A stretch of 8,442 nucleotides of DNA from Candidatus Finniella inopinata (GTDB lineage: Bacteria; Pseudomonadota; Alphaproteobacteria; Paracaedibacterales; CAITNM01): the NCBI GenBank assembly GCA_945903885.1, contig CAMDPB010000036.1, positions 1 through 8,442 of the forward strand, written 5' to 3'. Shown one piece after another: positions 1-6,674 of this stretch (within the stretch, counting starts at the first letter, position 1; every line of letters begins with the position of its first letter). Position numbers and translations under genes: made by a program. The notes beneath the pieces were generated by a model. It did no database searches. It saw nothing but the letters and a program-made list of their open reading frames with translations, and was not told where the DNA came from.

Positions 1-1647
1 GATGAACATATCGCTATAACTTTTATTGGTGAAAATAAGATCAAACGCCAACTAACCTATCAAGAACTTTACTGGATAGTTGCAAAAATTGCTGATTATT
101 TTAAGCAATGGGGAATAACTAAAGGTGACCGCGTTGCAGGATACTTACCAAATATGCCAGAAACTGTTGCTGCAATGTTGGCCGCCACCTCTCATGGAGG
201 CGTATGGACTGCGTGCTCCCCTGATTTTGGCACGCAAGGAGTCATAGATCGATTCAGTCAAATAGAACCAAAGGTACTAATTACTGTAGATGGTTATCAC
301 TACAACGGAAAAACATTTTCGTGTCTTGATCGTCTGCCTGAAATTTTAGAGCATCTTCCAAGCATTGAACGAGTAGTGGTTGTTTCATATTTAGGGCTTG
401 AACATAATTATTCACGTTGGGATCAACTACTGACTACGAGTGATGCCACTGAGATTACATTCACACCAGTTAATTTTAACGATCCTTTGTATATTTTGTA
501 TTCATCAGGCACAACAGGTATTCCAAAATGCATTATTCACGGCGTAGGTGGCACGCTTTTAAAACATTTATCTGAACACCAATTGCACTGCAACATTAAG
601 CCCGCCGATCGGGTGTTTTACTTTACAACTTGCAGTTGGATGATGTGGCATTGGCTGGTGTCAGCATTGGCATCACGCGCACACATAGTTCTTTTTGACG
701 GTTCCCCAACTTACCCAAGCCCAACTTTTTTGTGGGATATTTGCCAAGAATTACAAATCAATTTCTTTGGCACATCTGCTAAGTATCTTAGTACTTTGCA
801 TAAATTAGAAATCGATATAAGCAAAACACACGATTTAAAAGAATTGCGTACTATTGGCTCAACCGGCTCTCCACTAATGCCAGAAACATTTGATTATATT
901 TGGAAAAACATCAAGCAAGATGTTCAAATTAGCAGCCTTTCTGGTGGCACTGATATTGTGTCTTGCTTTGTTATGGGCAACCCCATTAGCCCTGTACACC
1001 GCGGTGAAATTCAAGGGCCAGCTTTAGGCATGGCCATAGATATATTTGATGAAAATGGAACCTCTATTTCAACAGAGCCGGGTGAGTTGGTATGCACCAA
1101 ACCATTTCCTTGCAGACCCATTGGCTTTTGGAAAGACGAACAAAATGAAAAATATCACAACGCGTATTATGAAAAATTCCCTAAAGCCTGGCATCATGGT
1201 GACTTTTGCGAGTGGACAAAAAATTATGGACTAATTATCCATGGCCGTTCAGACACCACCCTTAACCCAGGTGGTGTGCGCATTGGCACTGCGGAAATTT
1301 ACCGTCAATTAGAAAATATTGATGAAATAATTGAATGCTTAGCAGTTGGTCAAAAATGGCAAGACGACGAACGCATTATTTTATTTGTGATTATGAAAAA
1401 AGATGTAGAACTAACCACCGATTTAATCAATAAAATCAAGCAACAGATTCGTCAAAACACCACGCCACGTCACGTACCTGCAAAAATTATTGCGGTGCCT
1501 GACTTGCCTAGAACAAAAAATAATAAGCTTACTGAAACAACCGTTCGAGACACTATTCATGGCAAAGAAATAAAAAACAAAGAAGCTTTACTAAACCCTG
1601 ATTGTTTAGTATTTTTTACAAAAATAGCTGAGCTACAAACCAATTAA
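1..1647 (+). CDS. aacS: Acetoacetate-CoA ligase (acetoacetyl-CoA synthetase), 5'-truncated by window edge
   Basis: ATP-dependent activation of acetoacetate to acetoacetyl-CoA via an acyl-adenylate; a cytoplasmic enzyme of the ANL (acyl/aryl-CoA synthetase) superfamily that feeds ketone-body, PHB and acetyl-CoA metabolism. The reading frame is open from base 1, and matching N-terminal sequence (GDRVAGYLPNMPETVAAML) lies before the first in-frame ATG at 154, so the gene begins left of the window. 548 codons are visible against about 650 in the family, so roughly 100 N-terminal residues are missing. Motifs, numbered from codon 1: P-loop YSSGTTGIPK at 167-176, then SGGTDIVSCF, GRSDTTLNPGGVRIGTAEIYR-type hinge region, and C-terminal PRTKNNKLTE at 503-512, where K509 aligns with the catalytic, regulatable lysine. 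The CSPDFGTQGVIDRF and SWMMWHWLVSAL segments are characteristic of acetoacetyl-CoA rather than acetyl-CoA synthetases. It ends with TAA, 20 bases from the convergent icd. No frameshift seen. Confidence 0.93.
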   Translation, partial: DEHIAITFIGENKIKRQLTYQELYWIVAKIADYFKQWGITKGDRVAGYLPNMPETVAAMLAATSHGGVWTACSPDFGTQGVIDRFSQIEPKVLITVDGYHYNGKTFSCLDRLPEILEHLPSIERVVVVSYLGLEHNYSRWDQLLTTSDATEITFTPVNFNDPLYILYSSGTTGIPKCIIHGVGGTLLKHLSEHQLHCNIKPADRVFYFTTCSWMMWHWLVSALASRAHIVLFDGSPTYPSPTFLWDICQELQINFFGTSAKYLSTLHKLEIDISKTHDLKELRTIGSTGSPLMPETFDYIWKNIKQDVQISSLSGGTDIVSCFVMGNPISPVHRGEIQGPALGMAIDIFDENGTSISTEPGELVCTKPFPCRPIGFWKDEQNEKYHNAYYEKFPKAWHHGDFCEWTKNYGLIIHGRSDTTLNPGGVRIGTAEIYRQLENIDEIIECLAVGQKWQDDERIILFVIMKKDVELTTDLINKIKQQIRQNTTPRHVPAKIIAVPDLPRTKNNKLTETTVRDTIHGKEIKNKEALLNPDCLVFFTKIAELQTN

Positions 1648-1667
1648 GTTTTAAAGTAGCATGCCCC

Positions 1668-3104
1668 CTACTCTTCTCCATGCGCCTTAGTATATGCAGC
1701 CTTACCATCGAACACATGTAGTTTCTCAATATGTGACCACATTGCCTTTGTACTAACTGCAACGATAAGTTTTTGAATTTGACTATCATCTAAAGGACCA
1801 CTTCCAACAAATCTAGCTCTTACTTGATCTGTTAAGTCTAAGACTGTGTTTTCTGTAGCGGGATAAATTTTCATTCCGCGACATGTCACAAGCTTTAACT
1901 TCACTGAAGCCTCGTTTGCTGCAACTTCCATTAATTTGCCAAATTCATTAATAGGTTTAGTGTTTTCAAAAAACACATCTACCCCTTCAACAAAACGCTC
2001 TTTAACCTGAATAGGAGCTAGGGGAATTTTAGAGTTATCAACATTAATTGCTTTATATGCACGATCATGGATATCTTCATAACGTTTTCCAAGGTTTTTA
2101 ATGACAGATTCTGTAAACAACGTGGTTGAAGCACCTTTTGCATCGCCCACCACGTCACGGGTCAGAATTTTATCAACAGCACAAGTTACATATAGTGCAT
2201 GCTCTATATCTAGTGCAGCTTTAAATTCTCCCAAATGACGAAGCATCATGACTGCAGATAAAATAACAGCTATTGGGTTAATATTGTTTTTCCCCGCATA
2301 TTTAGGCGCAGATCCATGCACTGCTTCAAAAATGCAGGCATTGTCGCCAATATTAGCACCAGGTGCAAAGCCAAGGCCACCAACCAACGCAGAAGATAAA
2401 TCACTTAAAATATCTCCATTCATATTGGTAGTAACGATCACTTCAAATTGTTCAGGTTTTTTCACTAATTGATGCGCACAGTTATCTACAATAATATGTT
2501 GAGCTTCGATATCTGGATATTCTTTCGAAATATCTTCAAAAGTTCGCTTTAGCATGCCTTCACTGAATTTCATAATATTTGCTTTAGTAGCGCAGTGAAT
2601 GGTTTTACGGTTTTGACTACGGGCAAATTCAAACCCTAAACGTACAATTTTTTCACAACCTTTTCTGGAAATCAGCTTTAAACACTGAGCTACACTAGGT
2701 GTTTGCATATGTTCAATCCCCGCATAAAGGTCTTCAACATTTTCACGCACAATTACTAAATCAATACCGCGACCGCTATAAGGAGTAACCACTCCTGGAA
2801 ACTCTTTCACTGGTCGAATATTTCCATAGGTTTCAAACATTTTTCGTAATGTTACATTGGCACTTTTTTCACCAAAACCCACAGGTGTTGCAAGCGGTCC
2901 CTTTAGTGCAACCTTATTTCTGTTAATAGAATCAATTGTTTCTTGTGGAACACCTGTTGCCATTCCTTTTTTGAAGACTTCAGCGCCCGCTTCGCAAATT
3001 TCCCAATTAATTTTCACACCAGCAGCATCAGCAATTTGGCAAGCTGATCTTGTTACTTCTGGGCCGACCCCATCTCCCGGAATCAAAGTTACGTTATGTG
3101 ACAT
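1668..3104 (-). CDS. icd: NADP-dependent isocitrate dehydrogenase (Rickettsia/Thermus type)
   Basis: TCA-cycle enzyme: oxidative decarboxylation of isocitrate to 2-oxoglutarate with reduction of NADP. The 478-residue protein is longer than ordinary bacterial Icd (~415) because of a C-terminal extra domain (about residues 340-478), as known for Thermus and Rickettsia enzymes. Start ATG at 3104 gives the canonical N-terminus LIPGDGVGPEV (7-17). Substrate segment S81-x-N83-x2-L86-R87; RENVEDLYAG at 120-129 with catalytic Tyr127; catalytic Lys174 in TKANIMK; metal-binding Asp207, Asp231 and Asp235; IDH/IMDH signature NMNGDILSD at 227-235. HGSAPKYAGK at 263-272 has Lys268-Tyr269 at the positions of E. 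coli Lys344/Tyr345, which select NADP; NAD enzymes usually have Asp-Ile/Val there. It is a single-gene unit, convergent with the acetoacetate-CoA ligase gene and divergent from the 3302 gene. No clear Shine-Dalgarno precedes the ATG. Ends with TAG. Confidence 0.95.
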   Translation of the reverse strand: MSHNVTLIPGDGVGPEVTRSACQIADAAGVKINWEICEAGAEVFKKGMATGVPQETIDSINRNKVALKGPLATPVGFGEKSANVTLRKMFETYGNIRPVKEFPGVVTPYSGRGIDLVIVRENVEDLYAGIEHMQTPSVAQCLKLISRKGCEKIVRLGFEFARSQNRKTIHCATKANIMKFSEGMLKRTFEDISKEYPDIEAQHIIVDNCAHQLVKKPEQFEVIVTTNMNGDILSDLSSALVGGLGFAPGANIGDNACIFEAVHGSAPKYAGKNNINPIAVILSAVMMLRHLGEFKAALDIEHALYVTCAVDKILTRDVVGDAKGASTTLFTESVIKNLGKRYEDIHDRAYKAINVDNSKIPLAPIQVKERFVEGVDVFFENTKPINEFGKLMEVAANEASVKLKLVTCRGMKIYPATENTVLDLTDQVRARFVGSGPLDDSQIQKLIVAVSTKAMWSHIEKLHVFDGKAAYTKAHGEE

Positions 3105-3182
3105 TATTGAACTTAATAAGATATTAACTGGAATAAGCTTAGCATACAGACTGAAGAGGATGAAAAGAGCATTTTTGCGCAG

Positions 3183-3211
3183 ATTATATTTTTGTTAAGT
3201 TACCAAGAAAA
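3183..3211 (-). promoter_or_regulatory. Possible sigma70-type promoter for icd
   Basis: On the minus strand a perfect TATAAT lies at 3188-3183. With a 17-base spacer the -35 position (3211-3206) reads TTTTCT, only 3 of 6 to consensus. Transcription would start near 3176, leaving a leader of about 70 bases before the icd ATG. The exact -10 and the location in the divergent spacer support it; the weak -35 and high AT content argue for caution. Confidence 0.35.
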
Positions 3212-3240
3212 CAACTTTAAAATTATATTTAAGCAGTATA

Positions 3241-3269
3241 TTGACTATTTTTTATATTTTTGCCATAAA
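3241..3269 (+). promoter_or_regulatory. Extended -10 sigma70-type promoter for the secreted-protein gene
   Basis: TTGACT (-35, 5 of 6 to consensus) at 3241-3246, a 17-base spacer, and CATAAA (-10, 4 of 6) at 3264-3269, preceded by TGC at 3261-3263, the extended -10 element. Predicted start of transcription is near 3276, giving a leader of about 26 bases before the ATG at 3302. It is one of the clearest promoters in the window and supports the downstream orphan being a real, expressed gene. Confidence 0.6.
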
Positions 3270-3301
3270 AATACGACATATTAAATTAAACTGTCTGATA
3301 A

Positions 3302-4720
3302 ATGAATAATAAAATTATAAAAAATCTTTTTTTAATCTCTTTGGTTGTAGCTTTCGTTTTTCCTGTTAATGGAATGATAGGAATGGAATTTGATCTTCCA
3401 GTGCCAGGCTCTCCTGGAGCAGCAGCAGTTGCCGCCGCACCTGCACATGTTCCTTTTCCCGAGCTAACAAGAGCAGAAATTGCTGAATTAAATGAAACCG
3501 TGCAGCTAACCTGGAATATGATTAGCAAAATAAGAAAACGTTTTGCAGAAAACAATCCTAACATCTCTGTGAGTGTTCCTGTTAAGGAATTACAAAAAAA
3601 GATTTCCGGTCTTCTCCCATTATTCGAAAGATTTTTTATTATAAATAGAAATCGTTTCACCCTTCAAAATAAAGCATTGCTAAATAAATTTGAAAAAAGC
3701 ATAGAGATGCTTTCTCCCACGTCGTTTGTGAAAGGTGACAGTAAAACATTTGAAGCTTCTGTAGAAATGGGCCATTTTCCTATTACTCTTGAAACACACA
3801 ATGAGAGTATAGCTTACGTTCCTGATTGGTTCACTGAATCCAGCTTTGCTCTTTTTAGAAAAAGTGAAACTATTAATATAATAGCTCCAGATGGAAACCT
3901 AACAGAAGAAAAGAAAACTGGTACATATAATCTCTTGCATATGCTCGAAGGGGACAATCCAGAAAGTTTAAGTGGAATAATTGAGTATCATCACCTATAC
4001 CAAACAAACGGATACTTCACCCCGCTCTGTTTCAGTTATCATAAAAAAAGCAAAAAGCTTCTTCATAAGGCAAAAGGTAAAACTCGTGTAGATAGGAAAA
4101 TATGCGATTCTGACTTCCGCTATACTAATAAATATATTGCTGGAATACAAATTCTGAAAATGATTAAAACAGTTTTTGAACATAATGAGGAAGTGTACGA
4201 TGTACCTATGCTTTCTAGTACAGAAGAAATGATAAACGCAATATTAAGATCTCCCGGGAACGTAGATGTAATACCTAATACTTATCCTGTTGTTAGTCCA
4301 TCTCTTTCAGGTGAATTGGAAGCCGAAGGTGAAAATTACGAAGAACATGACTACTCATCTTCCCTTTCACTATGCACCGATGGTGAGTTTTCAAGATTAA
4401 GCTCAGATTCAAGAGATTCAAGAGACTCAATCACATCATCTTCTTTTTCTGGGGAACAAATAGAAAGGGGTAGTATTAGCAGCACTGCAACTGATGGTTC
4501 ATTTGATGGTTCGTTAAGCGATGATGCATCTCAAAGATCTACTCATCGCGAAAAAAGAAAATATAGCGCAATAGAAATAGCTGATTCGGAAGATCCACTA
4601 ATAGGTAAAGAAAACATAGGACAATCGCCTGCGAGAAAGAAAAACCAGCTAGCACAACTCCCTTGTCCCCATCAAGCTAAGCAGCATCACGTCCTTCACC
4701 TAAAGCCGCGAGTATTCTAG
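3302..4720 (+). CDS. Putative secreted protein with HNH/EndoVII (LHH-like) nuclease motif and Ser/Asp-rich tail
   Basis: I do not recognise this 472-residue protein as a named gene. Residues 1-24 look like a Sec signal peptide (Lys5 and Lys7, a hydrophobic core about 9-20, cleavage likely after VNG-24), so the product probably leaves the cytoplasm. Then a Pro/Ala linker (33-52), a mostly helical stretch (53-140), and a central region (about 200-285) with the spacing of HNH/EndoVII-superfamily toxin nucleases: E228-x-H230-H231-L-x-Q234, P241-L242, H247, L254-H255, R262-x-D264-R265, then R273 and Y278. The last ~150 residues are low-complexity, rich in Ser, Asp and Glu, with short tandem repeats and two basic clusters (REKRK at 416-420, ARKK at 444-447). 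ATG 3302 is preceded by a good promoter but no clear Shine-Dalgarno. The last 44 bases overlap the convergent MotA-like gene. A host-directed effector or inter-bacterial toxin is inference; no immunity gene is evident next to it. Confidence 0.7.
   Translation: MNNKIIKNLFLISLVVAFVFPVNGMIGMEFDLPVPGSPGAAAVAAAPAHVPFPELTRAEIAELNETVQLTWNMISKIRKRFAENNPNISVSVPVKELQKKISGLLPLFERFFIINRNRFTLQNKALLNKFEKSIEMLSPTSFVKGDSKTFEASVEMGHFPITLETHNESIAYVPDWFTESSFALFRKSETINIIAPDGNLTEEKKTGTYNLLHMLEGDNPESLSGIIEYHHLYQTNGYFTPLCFSYHKKSKKLLHKAKGKTRVDRKICDSDFRYTNKYIAGIQILKMIKTVFEHNEEVYDVPMLSSTEEMINAILRSPGNVDVIPNTYPVVSPSLSGELEAEGENYEEHDYSSSLSLCTDGEFSRLSSDSRDSRDSITSSSFSGEQIERGSISSTATDGSFDGSLSDDASQRSTHREKRKYSAIEIADSEDPLIGKENIGQSPARKKNQLAQLPCPHQAKQHHVLHLKPRVF
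4405..4431 (+). repeat. 9-base tandem repeat, three copies, coding Asp-Ser-Arg
   Basis: AGATTCAAG is repeated exactly at 4405-4413 and 4414-4422, followed by a degenerate third copy AGACTCAAT (7 of 9) at 4423-4431. In the reading frame it encodes (Asp-Ser-Arg)2-Asp-Ser around residues 369-376 of the secreted protein. The unit is a multiple of three, so copy-number change by slippage would keep the frame. Confidence 0.75.
4493..4516 (+). repeat. 12-base direct repeat, two copies, in the Ser/Asp-rich tail
   Basis: GATGGTTCATTT (4493-4504) is followed directly by GATGGTTCGTTA (4505-4516), 10 of 12 identical. It encodes Asp-Gly-Ser-Phe then Asp-Gly-Ser-Leu in the same low-complexity tail as the 9-base repeat. 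The length again preserves the frame, suggesting the tail grew by small in-frame duplications. Confidence 0.6.
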
Positions 4721-5537
4721 CCACTGTGCGAATTTCTTCGCACACCTCTCGGCTTAGCTGTTGGCGCCCAGTTGTTATATCATCCTGGATTCTAACCATC
4801 TGAGAATCTAAACTACGCCAATACTTAGTAGTATCTGTTGCCACTTCAGACTGACGACTTAGCAGTTGCTGCATATTGAATTGACTCTGCGCAACATTTT
4901 GTAACGCTGCTAATTGCTGATTTTGCTGGTCAGTCAGCATATTTAATTTTTCTGCAAGATCAGTCAAACTACGCATATATTGCTGACGATTTTCTTCTCC
5001 ACGCTGCAACTGCTGAGCTAAAAGTTGCATACTCTCTGCTGCTTGTTCAAAAACACTTTGCGAGTATGTTTGCCCACCACTCTGTCCTTCAGCACTACCA
5101 ATGTTAAGCTTTCCAAGGTGAATTCGTTCTTCAATAAAATAAAAAAATCCTTGAATTCCCTTATTATATTGAACATCAATAAACCCAATAATTAATGATC
5201 CAAGTAACCCAAATAAGGATGAGCTAAACGCGGTTCCCATGCCAACTAAAGGTGCTCGCAAACCATCTTTTAATGTTTTAAATGCATCCTGAATATCACC
5301 TGCTTGCAAATCAATGCTTGAAATAACACCTGATATCGCAGTAACCGTATGAGACAATCCCCAAAAAGTTCCTAAAAGCCCTAAAAAAACTAATAGTCCT
5401 GTGACATAACGATTAATATCTCTGCTTTCATCAAACCTGTTTTGAATACTTCCAAATGTTGCCTGCAACATAAAGCTTGACGGACGAGCTTGCTGAAATA
5501 GTTGCTGCAAAGGTTTTAATGCTTGCGGTTTCGGCAC
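4677..5537 (-). CDS. MotA/TolQ/ExbB proton-channel family protein, channel core and coiled-coil tail (C-terminal piece of interrupted gene)
   Basis: Inner-membrane protein of the MotA/TolQ/ExbB family, whose members conduct protons to energise a partner in the periplasm. From the GTG at 5537 it has 286 residues: RFDESRDINRY (34-44), a membrane helix at about 45-61 containing the family core LLVFLGLLGTFWGL, then APLVGMGTAFSSSLFGLLGS (95-114) running into a second helix to about 120, and a Gln-rich coiled coil from about 160 to 275 ending in the family-typical EIRTVARILAALGEG. The frame does not truly begin at GTG: it stays open upstream to a TAG at 5591-5589, beyond which the same frame encodes the first two helices (5777-5592). 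Without them the product would have two instead of four membrane segments. The GTG has only a weak GAAAG-like site. It is the last gene of the hisS cluster; it overlaps the convergent secreted-protein gene by 44 bases. No OmpA/MotB-like partner follows, though one often does in relatives (from memory). Confidence 0.8.
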   Translation of the reverse strand: MPKPQALKPLQQLFQQARPSSFMLQATFGSIQNRFDESRDINRYVTGLLVFLGLLGTFWGLSHTVTAISGVISSIDLQAGDIQDAFKTLKDGLRAPLVGMGTAFSSSLFGLLGSLIIGFIDVQYNKGIQGFFYFIEERIHLGKLNIGSAEGQSGGQTYSQSVFEQAAESMQLLAQQLQRGEENRQQYMRSLTDLAEKLNMLTDQQNQQLAALQNVAQSQFNMQQLLSRQSEVATDTTKYWRSLDSQMVRIQDDITTGRQQLSREVCEEIRTVARILAALGEGRDAA

Positions 5538-5588
5538 ACTGCTTTCATGGTCACGTGATTTTTCAAAAAATGAAAACCATACAGCTTC

Positions 5589-5777
5589 CTACCTTAGAAG
5601 AAAAAACAAATATGCATTGTACAAAATACCAAACACGAACAACGTTAGAATTGTCCCATTTAAAAAAATATTGGTTAAAAACGCAGATTTTGCCTGGGGA
5701 AACAGCGCTACAAGTACGCCCAGCATAATACATATGAAAAAAAGAGAAATAAACATACTGCGACGTATAGCGGACAT
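5589..5777 (-). pseudogene. N-terminal piece of the MotA/TolQ/ExbB-family gene, ended by in-frame TAG
   Basis: From ATG 5777 this frame encodes 62 residues: basic MSAIRRS, a membrane helix (about 8-26), a short loop with FLTN, and a second helix (about 38-61) ending LLR, then TAG at 5591-5589. This matches the expected first part of alphaproteobacterial MotA/TolQ/ExbB proteins (Arg-rich start, helix, A-F-x-x-N loop, N-G-x-I-L helix). After the TAG the same frame resumes with EAVWFSFFEKSRD and runs uninterrupted to 4677. Counting the TAG as one residue the full gene would be 366 codons, about normal for the family, so a single nonsense change (for example CAG to TAG) explains the break. An upstream GTG at 5858, directly after the ygfZ stop, would add 27 residues that do not look like the family, so I prefer ATG 5777. 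Whether the gene is dead, split but functional, or a sequencing error cannot be told from the window. Confidence 0.7.
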
Positions 5778-5858
5778 AAAAAACCAAAAATTTTTAAATG
5801 ATATTGCTACTAGCTTAAATGATAAAATTTTAACAATAAAGGGGATGTATTGAACCAC

Positions 5859-6674
5859 CTATTCAGGCAACAGCATCCAACTTGGTTTATGGACCTCTAT
5901 CAAGTGGCCGTTCACTGAAATGTCTGCTTGCAGTGATTCAAGCTTTAACATTGCGAGACCAAAAATACCAGTGGTTGCACGCAGCTCTCCAACTTCTCTG
6001 TCATCAACCATAAGTTTTTCCCCGACTACATATTCACCTGGAACTTTAAAAATAATAGGAAAAGCACGCTTGCGAATTTGCCCAACATAACGAGAGCGAG
6101 CTGTAAGTTCTTGCCCCATGTAGCAACCTTTGGTCCAAGCAATGGCATTAAGCTCATCCATACCCCACTCTAAAGGAATTGATTTATCAACAACCATTTC
6201 ATGGGCACCATCTGGAATGCCTAGGCTTATACGCATATTCTCATAAACGTCAATTGGCATCTCAGAAACTATTTTCTTATCATAAAATCTGTAGCCAAGC
6301 TCTTTTAAGCGAGGATCAAAAAAACAGTTTTCAACTTCAACTAGGGCTGAGCTAACCCCAACTTGCCAATCAGTATTTACACTAAGGTTAACATCAGAGC
6401 GTAATTTGAATATTTGCAGCCGCTGCAAAAATGCCTGAGAACGTTCAGTTGCTATATCAATAAGCCACGAATCACCATCTCGAATTATAAAAAAATCAAA
6501 TTGAAATTTCCCCTGGGGCGATAACATTAAGCTATAAAGAATGTTCTCGTTTTCTAAACGTTTTATATCTTGAGTGATAATCCCCTGCAGAAATGCTTCA
6601 CGGTCACTGCCTTGTATTTCAATAACAGTGCGGTTTGTTAAGTGGCAGCAAAAATTAGTTTTGGGAATTGTCAT
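5859..6674 (-). CDS. ygfZ: YgfZ/GcvT-type folate-binding protein (Fe-S cluster maintenance)
   Basis: Cytoplasmic, tetrahydrofolate-dependent protein that helps assemble or repair certain Fe-S enzymes; homologous to the aminomethyltransferase GcvT and mitochondrial Iba57. The 271 residues show the GcvT-like N-terminal segment (IQGSDREAFLQGIITQDI, 20-37), LSPQGKFQFDFFI (51-63), and the YgfZ signature KGCYMGQE at 182-189 with the essential Cys184, followed by RSRYVGQIRKR (193-203). Length is a little short of E. coli YgfZ (326) but ordinary for alphaproteobacterial members. ATG 6674 has a GGGAAAG site seven bases upstream. The start lies inside the end of the zinc-finger gene (20-base overlap), pointing to translational coupling within the hisS cluster. 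The TAG stop is immediately followed by GTG at 5858. No internal defect seen. Confidence 0.92.
   Translation of the reverse strand: MTIPKTNFCCHLTNRTVIEIQGSDREAFLQGIITQDIKRLENENILYSLMLSPQGKFQFDFFIIRDGDSWLIDIATERSQAFLQRLQIFKLRSDVNLSVNTDWQVGVSSALVEVENCFFDPRLKELGYRFYDKKIVSEMPIDVYENMRISLGIPDGAHEMVVDKSIPLEWGMDELNAIAWTKGCYMGQELTARSRYVGQIRKRAFPIIFKVPGEYVVGEKLMVDDREVGELRATTGIFGLAMLKLESLQADISVNGHLIEVHKPSWMLLPE

Noticed and set aside
1632..1660. Hairpin between the CoA ligase and icd genes (GCTAC/GTAGC plus AAAC/GTTT with a bulge) as a bidirectional terminator
   Set aside because: The stem is short and interrupted and no run of T follows on either strand, so it is too weak to call.
2857..3198. Plus-strand open frame opposite the N-terminal half of icd
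   Set aside because: It is antisense to highly conserved icd codons and has no recognisable features of its own.
3286..3660. Minus-strand open frame of 124 codons opposite the start of the secreted-protein gene
   Set aside because: Its sequence shows no family features, it would cover the promoter-facing start of a gene with signal peptide and promoter, and it looks like an antisense shadow.
4636..4680. Terminator after the MotA-like gene on the minus strand, before a TTTTTCTTT run
   Set aside because: Only 4-base stems (TAGC/GCTA, ACAA/TTGT) can be drawn; there is no GC-rich hairpin in front of the T run.
5563..5787. A frameshift as the cause of the break in the MotA-like gene, using the overlapping minus-strand frame ending at 5563
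   Set aside because: The pieces before and after the break are in the same frame (5777 and 5537 differ by 240 bases), and the other frame does not encode family-like sequence, so only a stop codon separates them.
5617..5853. Plus-strand open frame of 78 codons between the MotA-like piece and ygfZ
   Set aside because: It is antisense to the membrane helices of the MotA-like N-terminal piece, and its composition is explained by that.
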